A DNA stretch of 37,929 bases from Caldimicrobium thiodismutans (GCA_002877875.1 PNIE01000029.1:1-37929); one strand, 5' to 3'; counted from the first letter of the stretch, positions 21,801-29,482 are shown. The notes: generated by a model from the letters alone, not told the origin. A program made the numbers and translations.

Positions 21801-24070
21801 AATTCTTTAAACTTTATGAAGAAATAGATTTTGATGATATCACTGGCCTTCCAGCCACTGTGGCTCTGGAACAGAGATCAGGAGAACTTTCTCCCAGATC
21901 CACCGTAGGAACTCTCACAGAGATCCTTCCTTATCTGAGACTTCTCTATGCAAGACTTAGTAAGGCCTTTTGTCCCTCCTGTGGAGTGGAACTAAAACCT
22001 AAAAGTAAAGGTGAAATTCTTGATCTTGCCTTAAACCTCTGGAAAAAGGAAGGACGTCATCTTCAAGTGCTTTCTCCTCTTGTGAGGCATAGAAAAGGCC
22101 ATTATAGACCACTTTTTGAAAGCCTTCTACGAAGAGGATTTCACAAAGTAAGGATTGATGGAAACTTTTATGAACTTCCCCCTATTCCCGAACTCTCAAG
22201 ATATAAAGAACATAGTATTGATCTTGTCTTGGGACTTCCAACTTCAGAAGAGAGCTTTTTATCTCTTGTTGAAAAGGCCCTTTCTGAAGGAAAGGGGTCT
22301 CTAATTCTTCATGGAAAAGAGGGGGATTATTATTTGAGTGAAAAACTTACCTGCACTAAATGCGGAATAACCTTACCGGAACCAGATCCACTCCTCTTTG
22401 CCTTTAATACCAAAGTGGGAGGATGTCCCACTTGTTTAGGGACAGGAAGCTTTGAAGGAGAGATTTGCCCTAGCTGCAAGGGTTCACGCTATAGAGAAGA
22501 AGTCTTTCATTTTAAAATAAAAGGGCTTTCTTTGCCTGAATTCCTTGACCTTCCCATTGATAAAGCCCTTGAATTTATGAAAAATCTCTCCTTTGAAGGT
22601 AAGGATAAAATCCTTGCTGAAACCCTTTTGCCTGAGATTAAAAATCGTCTAGAATATCTCTCAAGTCTTGGACTTTCCTATTTGACCCTTTCAAGATCTG
22701 CAGATACCCTCTCTGCTGGCGAGGCTAAGAGAGTAAGAATTGCAGGGGAGATAGGAAGTACCCTAACAGGCGTAGCCTATATTCTTGATGAACCAACTAT
22801 TGGTCTTCACCCAAGGGATACCCAAAAACTTCTTGAAATTATGAAGAAACTCAGAGACAAAGGAAATACTATTATTGTGGTTGAACACGATGAAGAGGTT
22901 ATAAAGCAGAGTGATTTTGTAGTAGATCTTGGAGAAGGGGGAGGTAAGAGAGGTGGAAAAGTCATTTTTGCAGGCAAAACAGAGGATCTTTTAAAGCAGG
23001 AGACATCTCTTACAGCTATGGCTTTAAAAGATACCTCAAGAAAAAAAATTATCAGCAAGAAACGCCCCCAAGAAAAATTTCTTACCCTAAGGGGGGTTCA
23101 ACTGAGAAATTTGAAAAAGCTTGATGTCCTCTTTCCCTTAAGAAATCTAATTTGTGTGGTTGGAGTCTCTGGCTCAGGAAAATCGACCTTGGTGTGCGAG
23201 GTTCTATACGAAAACCTAAGAAAAGTGCTTGAGAAAAAAGATATAAGAGAATTTTATGGAGTAAAGGAAATGGCTGGTTATGAGGAAATAAAGGAGGTTT
23301 ATCTTGTAGATCATTCACCGATAGGAAATACGCCTCGGTCTGTTCCTGCAACTTATATTCAGGTTTTTAGTGAGATAAGAAAGGCCTTTGCCCAAACTAA
23401 ATTAGCCAGGGAGAGAGGTTATGGGGAAGGCCGGTTTTCCTTTAATAAAGAAGAGGGGCAGTGTCCTCATTGTAAAGGCCAAGGAAAAATCAAAATAGAA
23501 ATCAAATTTCTTCCTTCTGTATATCAAACCTGTGAGTTTTGCCATGGAAAAAGATATAATGCAGAAACCCTTGAGGTAACCCTTAAAGGTAAAAACATAG
23601 CAGAGGTTCTTGAGATGGATTTCGGTGAGGCTAAAGAATTTTTCCAAAACTATCCAACTATTGCCCACAAACTTGAGCTTGTCTGCAAGATTGGGCTTGA
23701 TTATTTAACCCTTGGCCAGCCAAGTCCAACTCTCTCAGGGGGAGAAGCCCAAAGAATTAAACTCGCTAAAGAACTTGGAAAAATACATACCAAACCTGTG
23801 CTTTATCTTCTCGATGAACCTACAACAGGGCTTCACCTTTTGGATGTAGCCAAATTAGTTCAGGTACTTCAGGAACTGGTAGACCGAGGCCATACTGTTA
23901 TTGTTATTGAGCACAATTTGGAGCTAATCAAAGCTGCAGACTGGATTATTGAACTTGGTCCTGAAGGGGGTGAAAAGGGTGGTGAAATCCTTTTCCAAGG
24001 CCCCCTTGAGGACTTTCTTAAAGTAAATACACCAACTTCTATTGTTTTAAAAGAATACCTCTCCTCGTGA
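18842..24070 (+). CDS. uvrA: Tandem (double-length) UvrA excinuclease subunit
   Basis: A 1742-residue protein, nearly twice the usual 940, made of two UvrA units joined head to tail (about 1-925 and 926-1742). Four ABC ATPase modules are present: Walker A at 31, 610, 955 and 1441, with signatures at 459 (LSGGE), 797 (LSGGE), 1290 (LSAGE) and 1631 (LSGGE). Zinc-binding CxxC pairs recur in each half. In half one the insertion domain is present (110 residues between CPEC at 269 and CPTC at 379); in half two it is missing (14 residues between CPTC at 1195 and CPSC at 1209). UvrA recognises bulky DNA lesions and loads UvrB. A single chain may replace the normal dimer, as in Chlamydia. TTG start, no alternative upstream. 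Confidence 0.95.
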   Translation: MKYIELYSAKQNNLKGFDLFLPFYQLIVVTGVSGAGKSSLVFDILYAEGSRRYLETFSSYVRQYLERLPKPFVKDLKNIPPALAFPQGNFVKTSRSTVATLTEISHFTKMLFYHLAIPRCPICNIPITQKDPEILAKEIFQKFPGEWVYLLVPVKVEKDIYYLREGLLASGFTRAFVEGKVLELDEVEELPEINELELLLHRIKIEKENFQALISSLEQALKISEKFKIRTLYGEEFFYTFKEECPRCGFKAPLKTPALFSFNTSQGACPECKGFGNLLVIDLPALVRHPEKSLKAGAIPILDFPAMLEVKMDLFDFLKKRGISLDTPFEKLPEEIKKAIFEGEGSWYGLKEVVDWLEAHRYKPHFRILLAKLRREIICPTCKGSRFNPKALLFYIKDLNIGAFYQLEISQAKKFIEDLLKEGLPPAGERLALEVKRRLEYLEGVGLSYLTLNRASKTLSGGEISRCLLTRALSSNLVETLYILDEPTTGLHPSDTAKVLEFMERIVSQNNTVVVVEHDPEVILKAHFLVELGPEGGERGGYLLHAGNPKKLTLKKTPTSEALKNLFQEREISENISHFQEFLEIKGARRFNLKNVEAKIPLGRLTVITGVSGSGKSTFLEEILYKGLIALKDKRKPEYCEEIKNFPSHYQVLYLTQEPLARSPRAVIATYTGLYTYIRRLLASTDEAKKFGYTEASFSFNSETAQCPNCKGLGFEIVEMQFLSDLVIPCEVCKGARFKEEFLEIRWRGKNVAEILDLTVDSAYEFFGNHREIKRILEILRKLGLGYLKLGQPLSTLSGGEAQRLKIAELLTQIGTGKAIILLDEPTVGLHLKDIERLLLALKYLKEEGHTVVVVEHHPEVMLSADWILEFGPEGGEKGGYLLFQGTLKELLKTPCPTSNYLKEYLQGKPIKENKPTRSLEFQEEKFIKLRGIRHHNLRNIDLDIPREKLVVITGVSGSGKSTLAFDVIFSEGQRRFLETLPAYLRQFFKLYEEIDFDDITGLPATVALEQRSGELSPRSTVGTLTEILPYLRLLYARLSKAFCPSCGVELKPKSKGEILDLALNLWKKEGRHLQVLSPLVRHRKGHYRPLFESLLRRGFHKVRIDGNFYELPPIPELSRYKEHSIDLVLGLPTSEESFLSLVEKALSEGKGSLILHGKEGDYYLSEKLTCTKCGITLPEPDPLLFAFNTKVGGCPTCLGTGSFEGEICPSCKGSRYREEVFHFKIKGLSLPEFLDLPIDKALEFMKNLSFEGKDKILAETLLPEIKNRLEYLSSLGLSYLTLSRSADTLSAGEAKRVRIAGEIGSTLTGVAYILDEPTIGLHPRDTQKLLEIMKKLRDKGNTIIVVEHDEEVIKQSDFVVDLGEGGGKRGGKVIFAGKTEDLLKQETSLTAMALKDTSRKKIISKKRPQEKFLTLRGVQLRNLKKLDVLFPLRNLICVVGVSGSGKSTLVCEVLYENLRKVLEKKDIREFYGVKEMAGYEEIKEVYLVDHSPIGNTPRSVPATYIQVFSEIRKAFAQTKLARERGYGEGRFSFNKEEGQCPHCKGQGKIKIEIKFLPSVYQTCEFCHGKRYNAETLEVTLKGKNIAEVLEMDFGEAKEFFQNYPTIAHKLELVCKIGLDYLTLGQPSPTLSGGEAQRIKLAKELGKIHTKPVLYLLDEPTTGLHLLDVAKLVQVLQELVDRGHTVIVIEHNLELIKAADWIIELGPEGGEKGGEILFQGPLEDFLKVNTPTSIVLKEYLSS

Positions 24071-24087
24071 ATTAAATCCCTCTTCCC

Positions 24088-24114
24088 TTGCATCCTCGTA
24101 TTTTGTGGTATAGT
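24088..24114 (+). promoter_or_regulatory. Possible promoter of the CBS-domain gene
   Basis: TTGCAT (24088-24093) and TATAGT (24109-24114) with 15 nt between, or CTTGCA with 16. It is imperfect but correctly placed 32 nt before the ATG, and the uvrA stop lies just upstream. Confidence 0.45.
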
Positions 24115-24145
24115 TTAAAAAAGAGGCTTTTGGAGGTTTTTCTCT

Positions 24146-24739
24146 ATGAAGGTAAAAAACTGGATGATCAGAGAGGTAATTACTATTTCTCCGGAAAAAA
24201 CCATTGAGGATGCCTTGCAGCTTATGAAACTTCACTCTATTAGGCATCTCCCCGTGGTCAAAGAAGATAAACTTGTTGGACTTGTTACTGAATCAAGCTT
24301 AAGACCATATTTTTTTAATGATAAGCTTAAGCTCCCCATAAAAGAGGTTATGATCATCAATCCTATCGTTATAGATCCTGAAACCTCTATTGATGAGGCA
24401 GCAAAATTGATTTACAAATACAAAATCGGTGGACTCCCTGTAGTTAGTCATGGAAAGCTCGTTGGGATTATTACTGTGACAGATATTCTTGAGGCCTTTA
24501 TTGAGCTTATGGGAATTCTTAAGGCCTCTTCAAGACTTGATGTTATACCCAAAGAGGATAATCTTGATGATGTCCTTGAGGAAATAAAAAAGAAAGGAGG
24601 CAAAATTATTTCCATTGGTATGGATGTTAATCTAAACGGAGAGAAAGTGTACTTCATTCGCCTTGAAAGAATGCCTCTCGAAAACCTTGCTACCTCCCTT
24701 GAATCCAGAGGGCATAAAGTTATTGCCTTTATTGAATAA
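24146..24739 (+). CDS. CBS-pair protein with C-terminal ACT-like domain
   Basis: A 197-residue cytoplasmic protein with two CBS motifs (about 7-55 and 68-125), recognisable by VKNWMIREVITISPEKTIEDA, RHLPVVKEDKLVGLVTE and GLPVVSHGKLVGIITVTDI. The last 65 residues look like an ACT fold, as in AcuB-type proteins. CBS pairs bind adenosyl ligands such as AMP, ATP or S-adenosylmethionine and act as sensors. The neighbour downstream is a DUF39 homocysteine-synthesis protein; in methanogens the same protein carries its own CBS pair, so this gene may be its detached regulator (inference). A GGAGG Shine-Dalgarno precedes the ATG. Confidence 0.88.
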   Translation: MKVKNWMIREVITISPEKTIEDALQLMKLHSIRHLPVVKEDKLVGLVTESSLRPYFFNDKLKLPIKEVMIINPIVIDPETSIDEAAKLIYKYKIGGLPVVSHGKLVGIITVTDILEAFIELMGILKASSRLDVIPKEDNLDDVLEEIKKKGGKIISIGMDVNLNGEKVYFIRLERMPLENLATSLESRGHKVIAFIE

Positions 24740-24764
24740 AAGTTCAATTATTAATCTTACAATT

Positions 24765-24790
24765 TTTTACCTTTTTGGTAAAATTTATTT
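24765..24790 (+). terminator. Weak AT-rich hairpin with T tract after the CBS gene
   Basis: Seven-base-pair stem TTTTACC-TTTTT-GGTAAAA (24765-24783) followed by TTTATTTTTT. It lies 26 nt after the CBS gene stop and 44 nt before the DUF39 gene. The stem is AT-rich, so termination may be partial and allow some read-through. Confidence 0.45.
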
Positions 24791-24826
24791 TTTATATTTA
24801 AAATACTTTTTGATGGGGGATCGAAA

Positions 24827-26017
24827 ATGTCAGAAGAATTTAAGGTTAAAAGGACTATTGAGGAAATTAACAGAAAAATAGAAAAAGGCGAGGTTGTGGT
24901 CCTTACAGCGGAAGAATTTTCAAAGCTTGTTAAGGAAGTAGGTCCTCTTCAGGCAGCTAAAGAGGTGGATGTTGTTACTACAGGCACCTTTTCTCCTATG
25001 TGCTCATCTGGAGCCTTTATTAATTTTGGTCACACTGTCCCCGCTATAAAAGCCCACAGAGTTTGGTTAAATGATGTTCCAGCCTATGCAGGCCTTGCAG
25101 CGGTGGACATTTATCTTGGCGCAACAGAGCCCAGAGAAGACGATCCCCTAAACAAGGTCTTCCCTGGACAATTTCTTTATGGTGGAGGACATGTGATTCA
25201 CGACCTTGTTACTGGAAAAAAAGTTCTTCTCAGAGCGGTAGGCTATGGAACTCATTGCTACCCCAGAAAATCTCTTGAGATGGAGATCACTATTCATGAC
25301 CTTGTAAATGCTGTTCTCTGTAATCCAAGAAATGCTTATCAAAACTATAATGTAGCCATCAATCTCTCAGATCGAATTCTTTATACCTATATGGGTATTC
25401 TTAAACCCAATTTGGGAAATGCCAATTATGCCACAGCTGGATGTCTCTCTCCTCTCTTAAAGGATCCCTACCTTAAAACCATCGGTATAGGCACAAGAAT
25501 CTTTCTTGGTGGAGCTAAGGGTTATGTAATCTATGCGGGGACTCAGCATAAAATGGAGGTCAAGCGTACACCTAAAGGCGTTCCTATCCAGCCAGCTGCA
25601 ACTCTTATGGTTCTTGGGAATCTTAAAGAAATGAAGCCAGAGTGGCTTGTAGGCACCAGTCATTTAGGTTATGGATGTTCACTAGCAGTGGGGCTTGGAA
25701 TACCTATTCCTATTTTAAATGAAAAGGTTGCTGAATGGGCCGGATTATCTGATGAGGACCTTTTTGCCCAAGTGGTAGATTATTCTCATGACTATCCCAA
25801 CGGAATAAAACGCAACTACGGAATAGTAAGCTATGCCGAACTAAAAAGTGGAAAAATAAATATCCTTGGTAAGGAAATTCCAACTGTCCCCCTCACAAGT
25901 CTTATTAAATCAAGAGAGGTTGCTGAGATCCTTAAAGACTGGATTAAAAACGGAGAGATGCTCTTAACTGAACCAGTTTCAGCACTTCCTGGAGCGGAAC
26001 TCTTTCCTATGAGATAA
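24827..26017 (+). CDS. DUF39 homocysteine biosynthesis protein
   Basis: A 396-residue protein of the DUF39 (COG1900) family. Family landmarks are TTGTFSPMCSSGAFINFGH, with a probable catalytic Cys59, GGGHVIHDLV, GCLSPLLKDP and GTSHLGYGCSLAVGLGIPIPIL. In Methanosarcina, members of this family are needed to make homocysteine from aspartate semialdehyde and sulfide, bypassing the usual activated homoserine route, and they are common in anaerobes living with sulfide. The family often works with a NIL-ferredoxin partner, which is not in this window. A GGGGGA Shine-Dalgarno lies 6 nt before the ATG, and a strong hairpin terminator follows. Assignment to the family is firm; the reaction here is inferred. 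Confidence 0.9.
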   Translation: MSEEFKVKRTIEEINRKIEKGEVVVLTAEEFSKLVKEVGPLQAAKEVDVVTTGTFSPMCSSGAFINFGHTVPAIKAHRVWLNDVPAYAGLAAVDIYLGATEPREDDPLNKVFPGQFLYGGGHVIHDLVTGKKVLLRAVGYGTHCYPRKSLEMEITIHDLVNAVLCNPRNAYQNYNVAINLSDRILYTYMGILKPNLGNANYATAGCLSPLLKDPYLKTIGIGTRIFLGGAKGYVIYAGTQHKMEVKRTPKGVPIQPAATLMVLGNLKEMKPEWLVGTSHLGYGCSLAVGLGIPIPILNEKVAEWAGLSDEDLFAQVVDYSHDYPNGIKRNYGIVSYAELKSGKINILGKEIPTVPLTSLIKSREVAEILKDWIKNGEMLLTEPVSALPGAELFPMR

Positions 26018-26025
26018 AAAACCCC

Positions 26026-26044
26026 CCGGGGCTTTTAGCCCCGG
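26026..26044. terminator. Bidirectional terminator between DUF39 gene and slyD
   Basis: Perfect 7-bp GC-rich stem CCGGGGC-TTTTA-GCCCCGG. On the minus strand it is followed by CCCC and six T residues, a good intrinsic terminator for slyD; on the plus strand it is followed by CTTCTT, a weaker one for the DUF39 gene. The two genes converge here with only 38 nt between them. Confidence 0.85.
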
Positions 26045-26055
26045 CTTCTTCCCCC

Positions 26056-26520
26056 TTAAAGAATTATATCCTCATCAGATTCATTAAGAATCTTTACGAG
26101 CTTTATAGTAAAGTGTAGATCTTCTCCCGCAAGAGGTGGATTAAGATCAAGAATAATTTCCTCTTCACTAACATTCATCACCATAGCAGGAAAGGTCATT
26201 TCTCCTTGAGGAGTATCTACTATAAGATTTAACATCATACCAGGAAGAGGTTCCACATCGAGATTAATAGCCTCCCTGGGGATTGACCTTACAAGATTTT
26301 CATCCCTCTCCCCAAAGGCTTTTTCTTTTGGAATAATCACTTCCCTTTCCTCTCCTTCAGTCATTCCAAGAACTGCCTCGGAAAGCCCTGGAATAATCTC
26401 AGGAGAACCCACTTCAAATACAAAAGGCTCACCCTGAAAGGTATCCTCAAAGACCTCTCCAGAGGCAAGCCTTCCCACACAATGAATACTTACTACATCC
26501 CCTACCTGAACCTTACGCAT
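26056..26520 (-). CDS. slyD: SlyD-like FKBP-type peptidyl-prolyl isomerase
   Basis: A 154-residue protein starting VQVGDVVSIHCVGRL and containing GEVFEDTF, FEVGSPEIIPGLSEAVLGMTEGEERE and IPKEKAFGERDENLVRSI, the FKBP half-domains that flank an insert-in-flap chaperone domain (about 75-130). It accelerates proline isomerisation and assists folding. The C-terminus has no His/Cys-rich metal-binding tail such as E. coli SlyD uses for nickel delivery. An AAGGGG Shine-Dalgarno lies 7 nt before the ATG. It has its own promoter and a hairpin leader and is separated from ispF by 129 nt. Confidence 0.92.
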   Translation of the reverse strand: MRKVQVGDVVSIHCVGRLASGEVFEDTFQGEPFVFEVGSPEIIPGLSEAVLGMTEGEEREVIIPKEKAFGERDENLVRSIPREAINLDVEPLPGMMLNLIVDTPQGEMTFPAMVMNVSEEEIILDLNPPLAGEDLHFTIKLVKILNESDEDIIL

Positions 26521-26544
26521 AACTAAACCCCTTTTAAATTATTT

Positions 26545-26597
26545 GATAGAAGATGAGATCACAGAGTTTCGGACTCAAAAGATCTCACTCTTCTATC
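26545..26597 (-). promoter_or_regulatory. 53-nt near-perfect hairpin in the slyD leader
   Basis: Outer arms GATAGAAGATGAGATC (26545-26560) and the complementary 17 nt at 26581-26597 pair over 16 bp with one bulged base. Inside them GAGT-TTCGG-ACTC (26565-26577) forms a second small stem. Neither strand has a T tract after it, so it is not an ordinary terminator. The predicted transcription start falls right at its 5' side, so the mRNA would begin with this structure. An mRNA-stabilising or temperature-responsive element is possible. Confidence 0.6.
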
Positions 26598-26605
26598 CAA
26601 GAGGA

Positions 26606-26633
26606 AAGATAATCTCCTTTTTTAATTTTGCAA
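26606..26633 (-). promoter_or_regulatory. Promoter of slyD
   Basis: TTGCAA (26633-26628), 16-nt spacer, TATCTT (26611-26606) on the minus strand. Transcription would begin near 26599, next to the leader hairpin. It has moderate box quality but consistent geometry. Confidence 0.5.
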
Positions 26634-26649
26634 GTTTTTTTAGATAATT

Positions 26650-27135
26650 TTAAACTTTTTCAAGAACTATCAAAGAAAAGGCCATTATAGCAGGGCTTTC
26701 TTTAGGAAACAAAAGGCCTTCACTGGTTTTTGCTTTAAGCCCTACCCTTTCCTTTGAAATTCTTAAGAGTCTTGATAGATTTTCTTTTATCGCTTCATAG
26801 AAAGGAGAGAGCTTCGGTTTATCAAGAATGAGCGTAAGATCTACCTGATAAACTTTAAAACCCCTTTGCGAAATAGCCTCTAAAACTTTTTCAAGAAGAA
26901 GGGTGCTATCTATGTCTTTATAGGCTGGATCATTGTCTGGAAAAAGGGTTCCAATATCAGGAAGCCCTGAGGCTGAAAGCATAGCATCCATAAGGGCATG
27001 TAAAAGAGCATCTCCATCTGAATGACCAAGAGGGCCAAAAGATGAGGGAATCTCAACCCCACCGATCCTCAATTTTCTTCCTTCAACCAAAGGATGAATA
27101 TCGAAACCAAGGGCAAAGGAATATTTTAACTCCAT
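26650..27135 (-). CDS. ispF: IspF, 2-C-methyl-D-erythritol 2,4-cyclodiphosphate synthase
   Basis: A 161-residue enzyme of the non-mevalonate isoprenoid route that cyclises CDP-methylerythritol phosphate with loss of CMP. The metal site residues are visible as GFDIH (Asp12, His14) and His46 in GHSDGDALLHALMDA (37-51). Also present are DIGTLFPDNDPAYKDIDS and the C-terminal KAKTSEGLL. Length is typical. It follows the epimerase gene by 3 nt in the nusA operon. No ispD is nearby. Confidence 0.95.
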   Translation of the reverse strand: MELKYSFALGFDIHPLVEGRKLRIGGVEIPSSFGPLGHSDGDALLHALMDAMLSASGLPDIGTLFPDNDPAYKDIDSTLLLEKVLEAISQRGFKVYQVDLTLILDKPKLSPFYEAIKENLSRLLRISKERVGLKAKTSEGLLFPKESPAIMAFSLIVLEKV

Positions 27136-27138
27136 GAT

Positions 27139-28026
27139 TTACATTGAAGCCCTAAAGGCCGATTCAAAATCGGAATATTTGAAGTTAAAGCCCATCTCAA
27201 GCAACCTTTTTGGGATAACTCTTGCACTAGCCATAATAACTTCAGCCAGTTCACCATAGAGAAGTTTTAGGGCAAATTTGGGAACAGGAAAAAAAGTTGG
27301 TCTTTTAAGAAGCCTACCTATGATTTTTGTCATCTCTATATTTCGCAAGGGTGATGGTGCGGTGATATTGAAAACACCCTTTGCCTCTTTTTCGTAGAGA
27401 AAATCAATAGCTCTTACCAGATCTTCTATATGAATCCATGGAAACCACTGTCTGCCAGATCCAAGCCTTCCTCCCAAGCCAAGTTTAAAAAAGGGTAAAA
27501 TTGCGGAAAGCATCCCTCCACCCTTTCCAAGAACAATCCCAAACCTTCCGATGATTACCCTGGCTCCTTTTTTCTCCCCTTTTAAAGCCTCTTCTTCCCA
27601 GGCTTTACAGAGCTCAGAAACAAACATCTTTCCTTGGGGGCTTTCTTCAGTAAGTTCCTCTTCCCCACCATCCCCATAAAAACCCACCGCACTGGCATTA
27701 AAAAGCACATTTTTCTCTGTCAGCGCCTCAACTACCCTTTTTGTTGAGAGTATTCTTGAATCCCAGATACGTTTTTTGTATTCGGGAGTCCAGCGTTTAA
27801 AAATTGTCTCTCCTACAAGATTAATGATAAAATCTGCCTCTGGAACGAGCTTTTGCCAATCCCCTCCCTTTAAGGCATCTCCAAGGACTATTTCCACTTT
27901 AGGGCTTAAAGTCTTTATCCTCTCAGGGGATCTTACCAAAAGAAAGACTCTAGATTCTTTCTGAAGATAGTATTTGGTAAGATATTGTCCAACAAAACCA
28001 GTACCTCCAAGGATAAAGACCTTCAT
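27139..28026 (-). CDS. TIGR01777-family NAD-dependent epimerase-like protein
   Basis: A 295-residue extended SDR protein: Rossmann motif GGTGFVGQYLTKYYL (8-22), NLVGETIFKRWTPEYKKRIWDSRI, NASAVGFYGDGGEEELTEES and WFPWIHIEDLV, which together mark the YfcH/TIGR01777 (SulA-like) family. The C-terminus has the DUF1731-like PKRLLEMGFNFKY. The family is widespread, but its substrate is not known. The ATG overlaps the ylxR stop by 4 nt (ATGA), so it is translated as part of the rimP-nusA operon, in the place where infB is often found. Confidence 0.9.
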   Translation of the reverse strand: MKVFILGGTGFVGQYLTKYYLQKESRVFLLVRSPERIKTLSPKVEIVLGDALKGGDWQKLVPEADFIINLVGETIFKRWTPEYKKRIWDSRILSTKRVVEALTEKNVLFNASAVGFYGDGGEEELTEESPQGKMFVSELCKAWEEEALKGEKKGARVIIGRFGIVLGKGGGMLSAILPFFKLGLGGRLGSGRQWFPWIHIEDLVRAIDFLYEKEAKGVFNITAPSPLRNIEMTKIIGRLLKRPTFFPVPKFALKLLYGELAEVIMASARVIPKRLLEMGFNFKYSDFESAFRASM

Positions 28027-28250
28027 TTTTCTGAAATTCTCAGCGCCTTTTTAAGTTTTTTTAAAATCTTGGGTTGGTCCTTTTTAGGAAGGCAATTTTT
28101 GCAGAGATAGGCTCCTCTTCCAGGCATTATTCCCTTTTCATCAAGAAGGATCTCCCTATCTCTTGCTACAAATCTCACTAAGGTCCATTTTGGAGCCTTG
28201 ATTCTGCAAGCTACACAGGTTCTTTCAGGTATATGACCTTTCTTAAGCAC
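28023..28250 (-). CDS. ylxR: YlxR/RnpM family RNA-binding protein
   Basis: A 75-residue basic protein with the family motifs IPERTCVACR, a second pattern GRGAYLCKNCLPK, and a Lys-rich end. It adopts an RNA-binding fold; the Bacillus protein is reported to bind and modulate RNase P, so a role in RNA metabolism is likely. The start is GTG, overlapping the nusA TAG by one base (TAGTG). nusA-ylxR is an ancient pair. Confidence 0.9.
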   Translation of the reverse strand: MLKKGHIPERTCVACRIKAPKWTLVRFVARDREILLDEKGIMPGRGAYLCKNCLPKKDQPKILKKLKKALRISEK

Positions 28251-29482
28251 TAGAGAGCACTCTTAGCTTTTTCAAGAATACTCTTAATTTCTTCTTCTGA
28301 GAGCTTTGTAAGCTGGGCAATCTTCTCAGGAGGAGTTTCAACCAAGGTCTTTAAATCTTTAATATCCGCTTCATAAAGGTATCCAGCAACCTCATCAGAA
28401 AGTCCAGTGACTTTGAGAAGTTTGAGGAATTCAGGGTCTTGCCTTCTCATATATTGAGTTTCACTCAAAATATCTATTCTCCATCCAAGAAGTTTGGAAG
28501 CAAGCCTTACATTTTCTCCCTTTCTACCTATTGCCAAAGAGAGCTGATCATCAGGAACGATAACTTCCAAAGTTTTTGAAGCCTGATCTATAATAACCTT
28601 AGTGCACTCTGCCGGAGATAGGGCATTATAAACAAATTTAGCAGGATCGGGATCATAAAGCACTACATCTATTTTTTCCCCTTTAATTTCCTGTAACACC
28701 GCTGAGATTCTTGAGCCTCTAACTCCTACACAAGCTCCCACAGGATCTATATTAGGATCTGTTGAGGTAACAGCCATTTTAGTTCTTGAACCTGGCTCTC
28801 GAGCAATGGCAACTATTTTAACAAGACCTTGCTGAATTTCTGGAACTTCCCTTTCAAAAAGCTTTTTAATAAAAGCAGGATGAGACCGTGAGACCACAAT
28901 TTGGGGTTCTTTATGTCTATAAACCTCAATAATTAAAGCCTTAACTCTATCTCCCCTATGATACCTTTCATTGGGGATTTGTTCTTCCTCTGGAAGAAGA
29001 GCCTCTGCCCTTCCTAAATTGAGGATTATATCTCTTCTATTGAAGCGGTGTACATATCCAGTAACAATTTCTCCCAATTTATGTTTATACTCATCGTAAA
29101 TAATTTGTTTTTCAGCAAGTCTAAGTCTTTGGGAAAAAAGGTTCTTTACAATTTGAGCTGCAACCCTTCCAAGGTCTTGAAGATTTATCTTTTCTCCTAT
29201 CATGTCCCCTATACTTACATTAGGGGAAAGATTCTTAGCCTCTTCAAAGGATATTTCTTTGGCAGGATCAACTACCTGATTAACTACTTCACGAAATCTA
29301 TAAATCTCAATCTCTCCGGTTTCCTCGTCATATTTAACTTCAATTCTTGCAGTATTTCCAAATTTCTTTTTGGCAGCGGTTTTAAGACCTTCTACTAAGG
29401 CCTCAACCACTATTTCCTTAGACAAGCCCTTTTCTTTGCTAAGAGTTTCCACAATCTTCTTAAGTTCTCTTTGGGTCTGCAT
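28250..29482 (-). CDS. nusA: NusA, transcription termination/antitermination factor
   Basis: A 410-residue NusA with the N-terminal polymerase-binding domain (about 1-125), an S1 domain (about 130-200, beginning KLGEIVTGYVHRFNRRDIIL), two KH domains (about 225-345, with PVGACVGVRGSRISAVLQEIKGEKIDVV and LAIGRKGENVRLAS) and one C-terminal helix-hairpin-helix of about 50 residues. E. coli NusA has two acidic repeats at the end, so this one is shorter. NusA modulates pausing, termination and rRNA antitermination, and here shares the window with Rho. It follows rimP by 21 nt. Confidence 0.96.
   Translation of the reverse strand: MQTQRELKKIVETLSKEKGLSKEIVVEALVEGLKTAAKKKFGNTARIEVKYDEETGEIEIYRFREVVNQVVDPAKEISFEEAKNLSPNVSIGDMIGEKINLQDLGRVAAQIVKNLFSQRLRLAEKQIIYDEYKHKLGEIVTGYVHRFNRRDIILNLGRAEALLPEEEQIPNERYHRGDRVKALIIEVYRHKEPQIVVSRSHPAFIKKLFEREVPEIQQGLVKIVAIAREPGSRTKMAVTSTDPNIDPVGACVGVRGSRISAVLQEIKGEKIDVVLYDPDPAKFVYNALSPAECTKVIIDQASKTLEVIVPDDQLSLAIGRKGENVRLASKLLGWRIDILSETQYMRRQDPEFLKLLKVTGLSDEVAGYLYEADIKDLKTLVETPPEKIAQLTKLSEEEIKSILEKAKSAL

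Noticed and set aside
22807..23668. Minus-strand frames opposite uvrA
   Set aside because: Their content mirrors conserved ABC motifs of uvrA in reverse; no sign of coding.
18842..24070. Assembly artefact joining two uvrA copies
   Set aside because: The two halves differ strongly in sequence and domain content, so this is an old duplication rather than a repeated copy; the same layout is known in Chlamydia.
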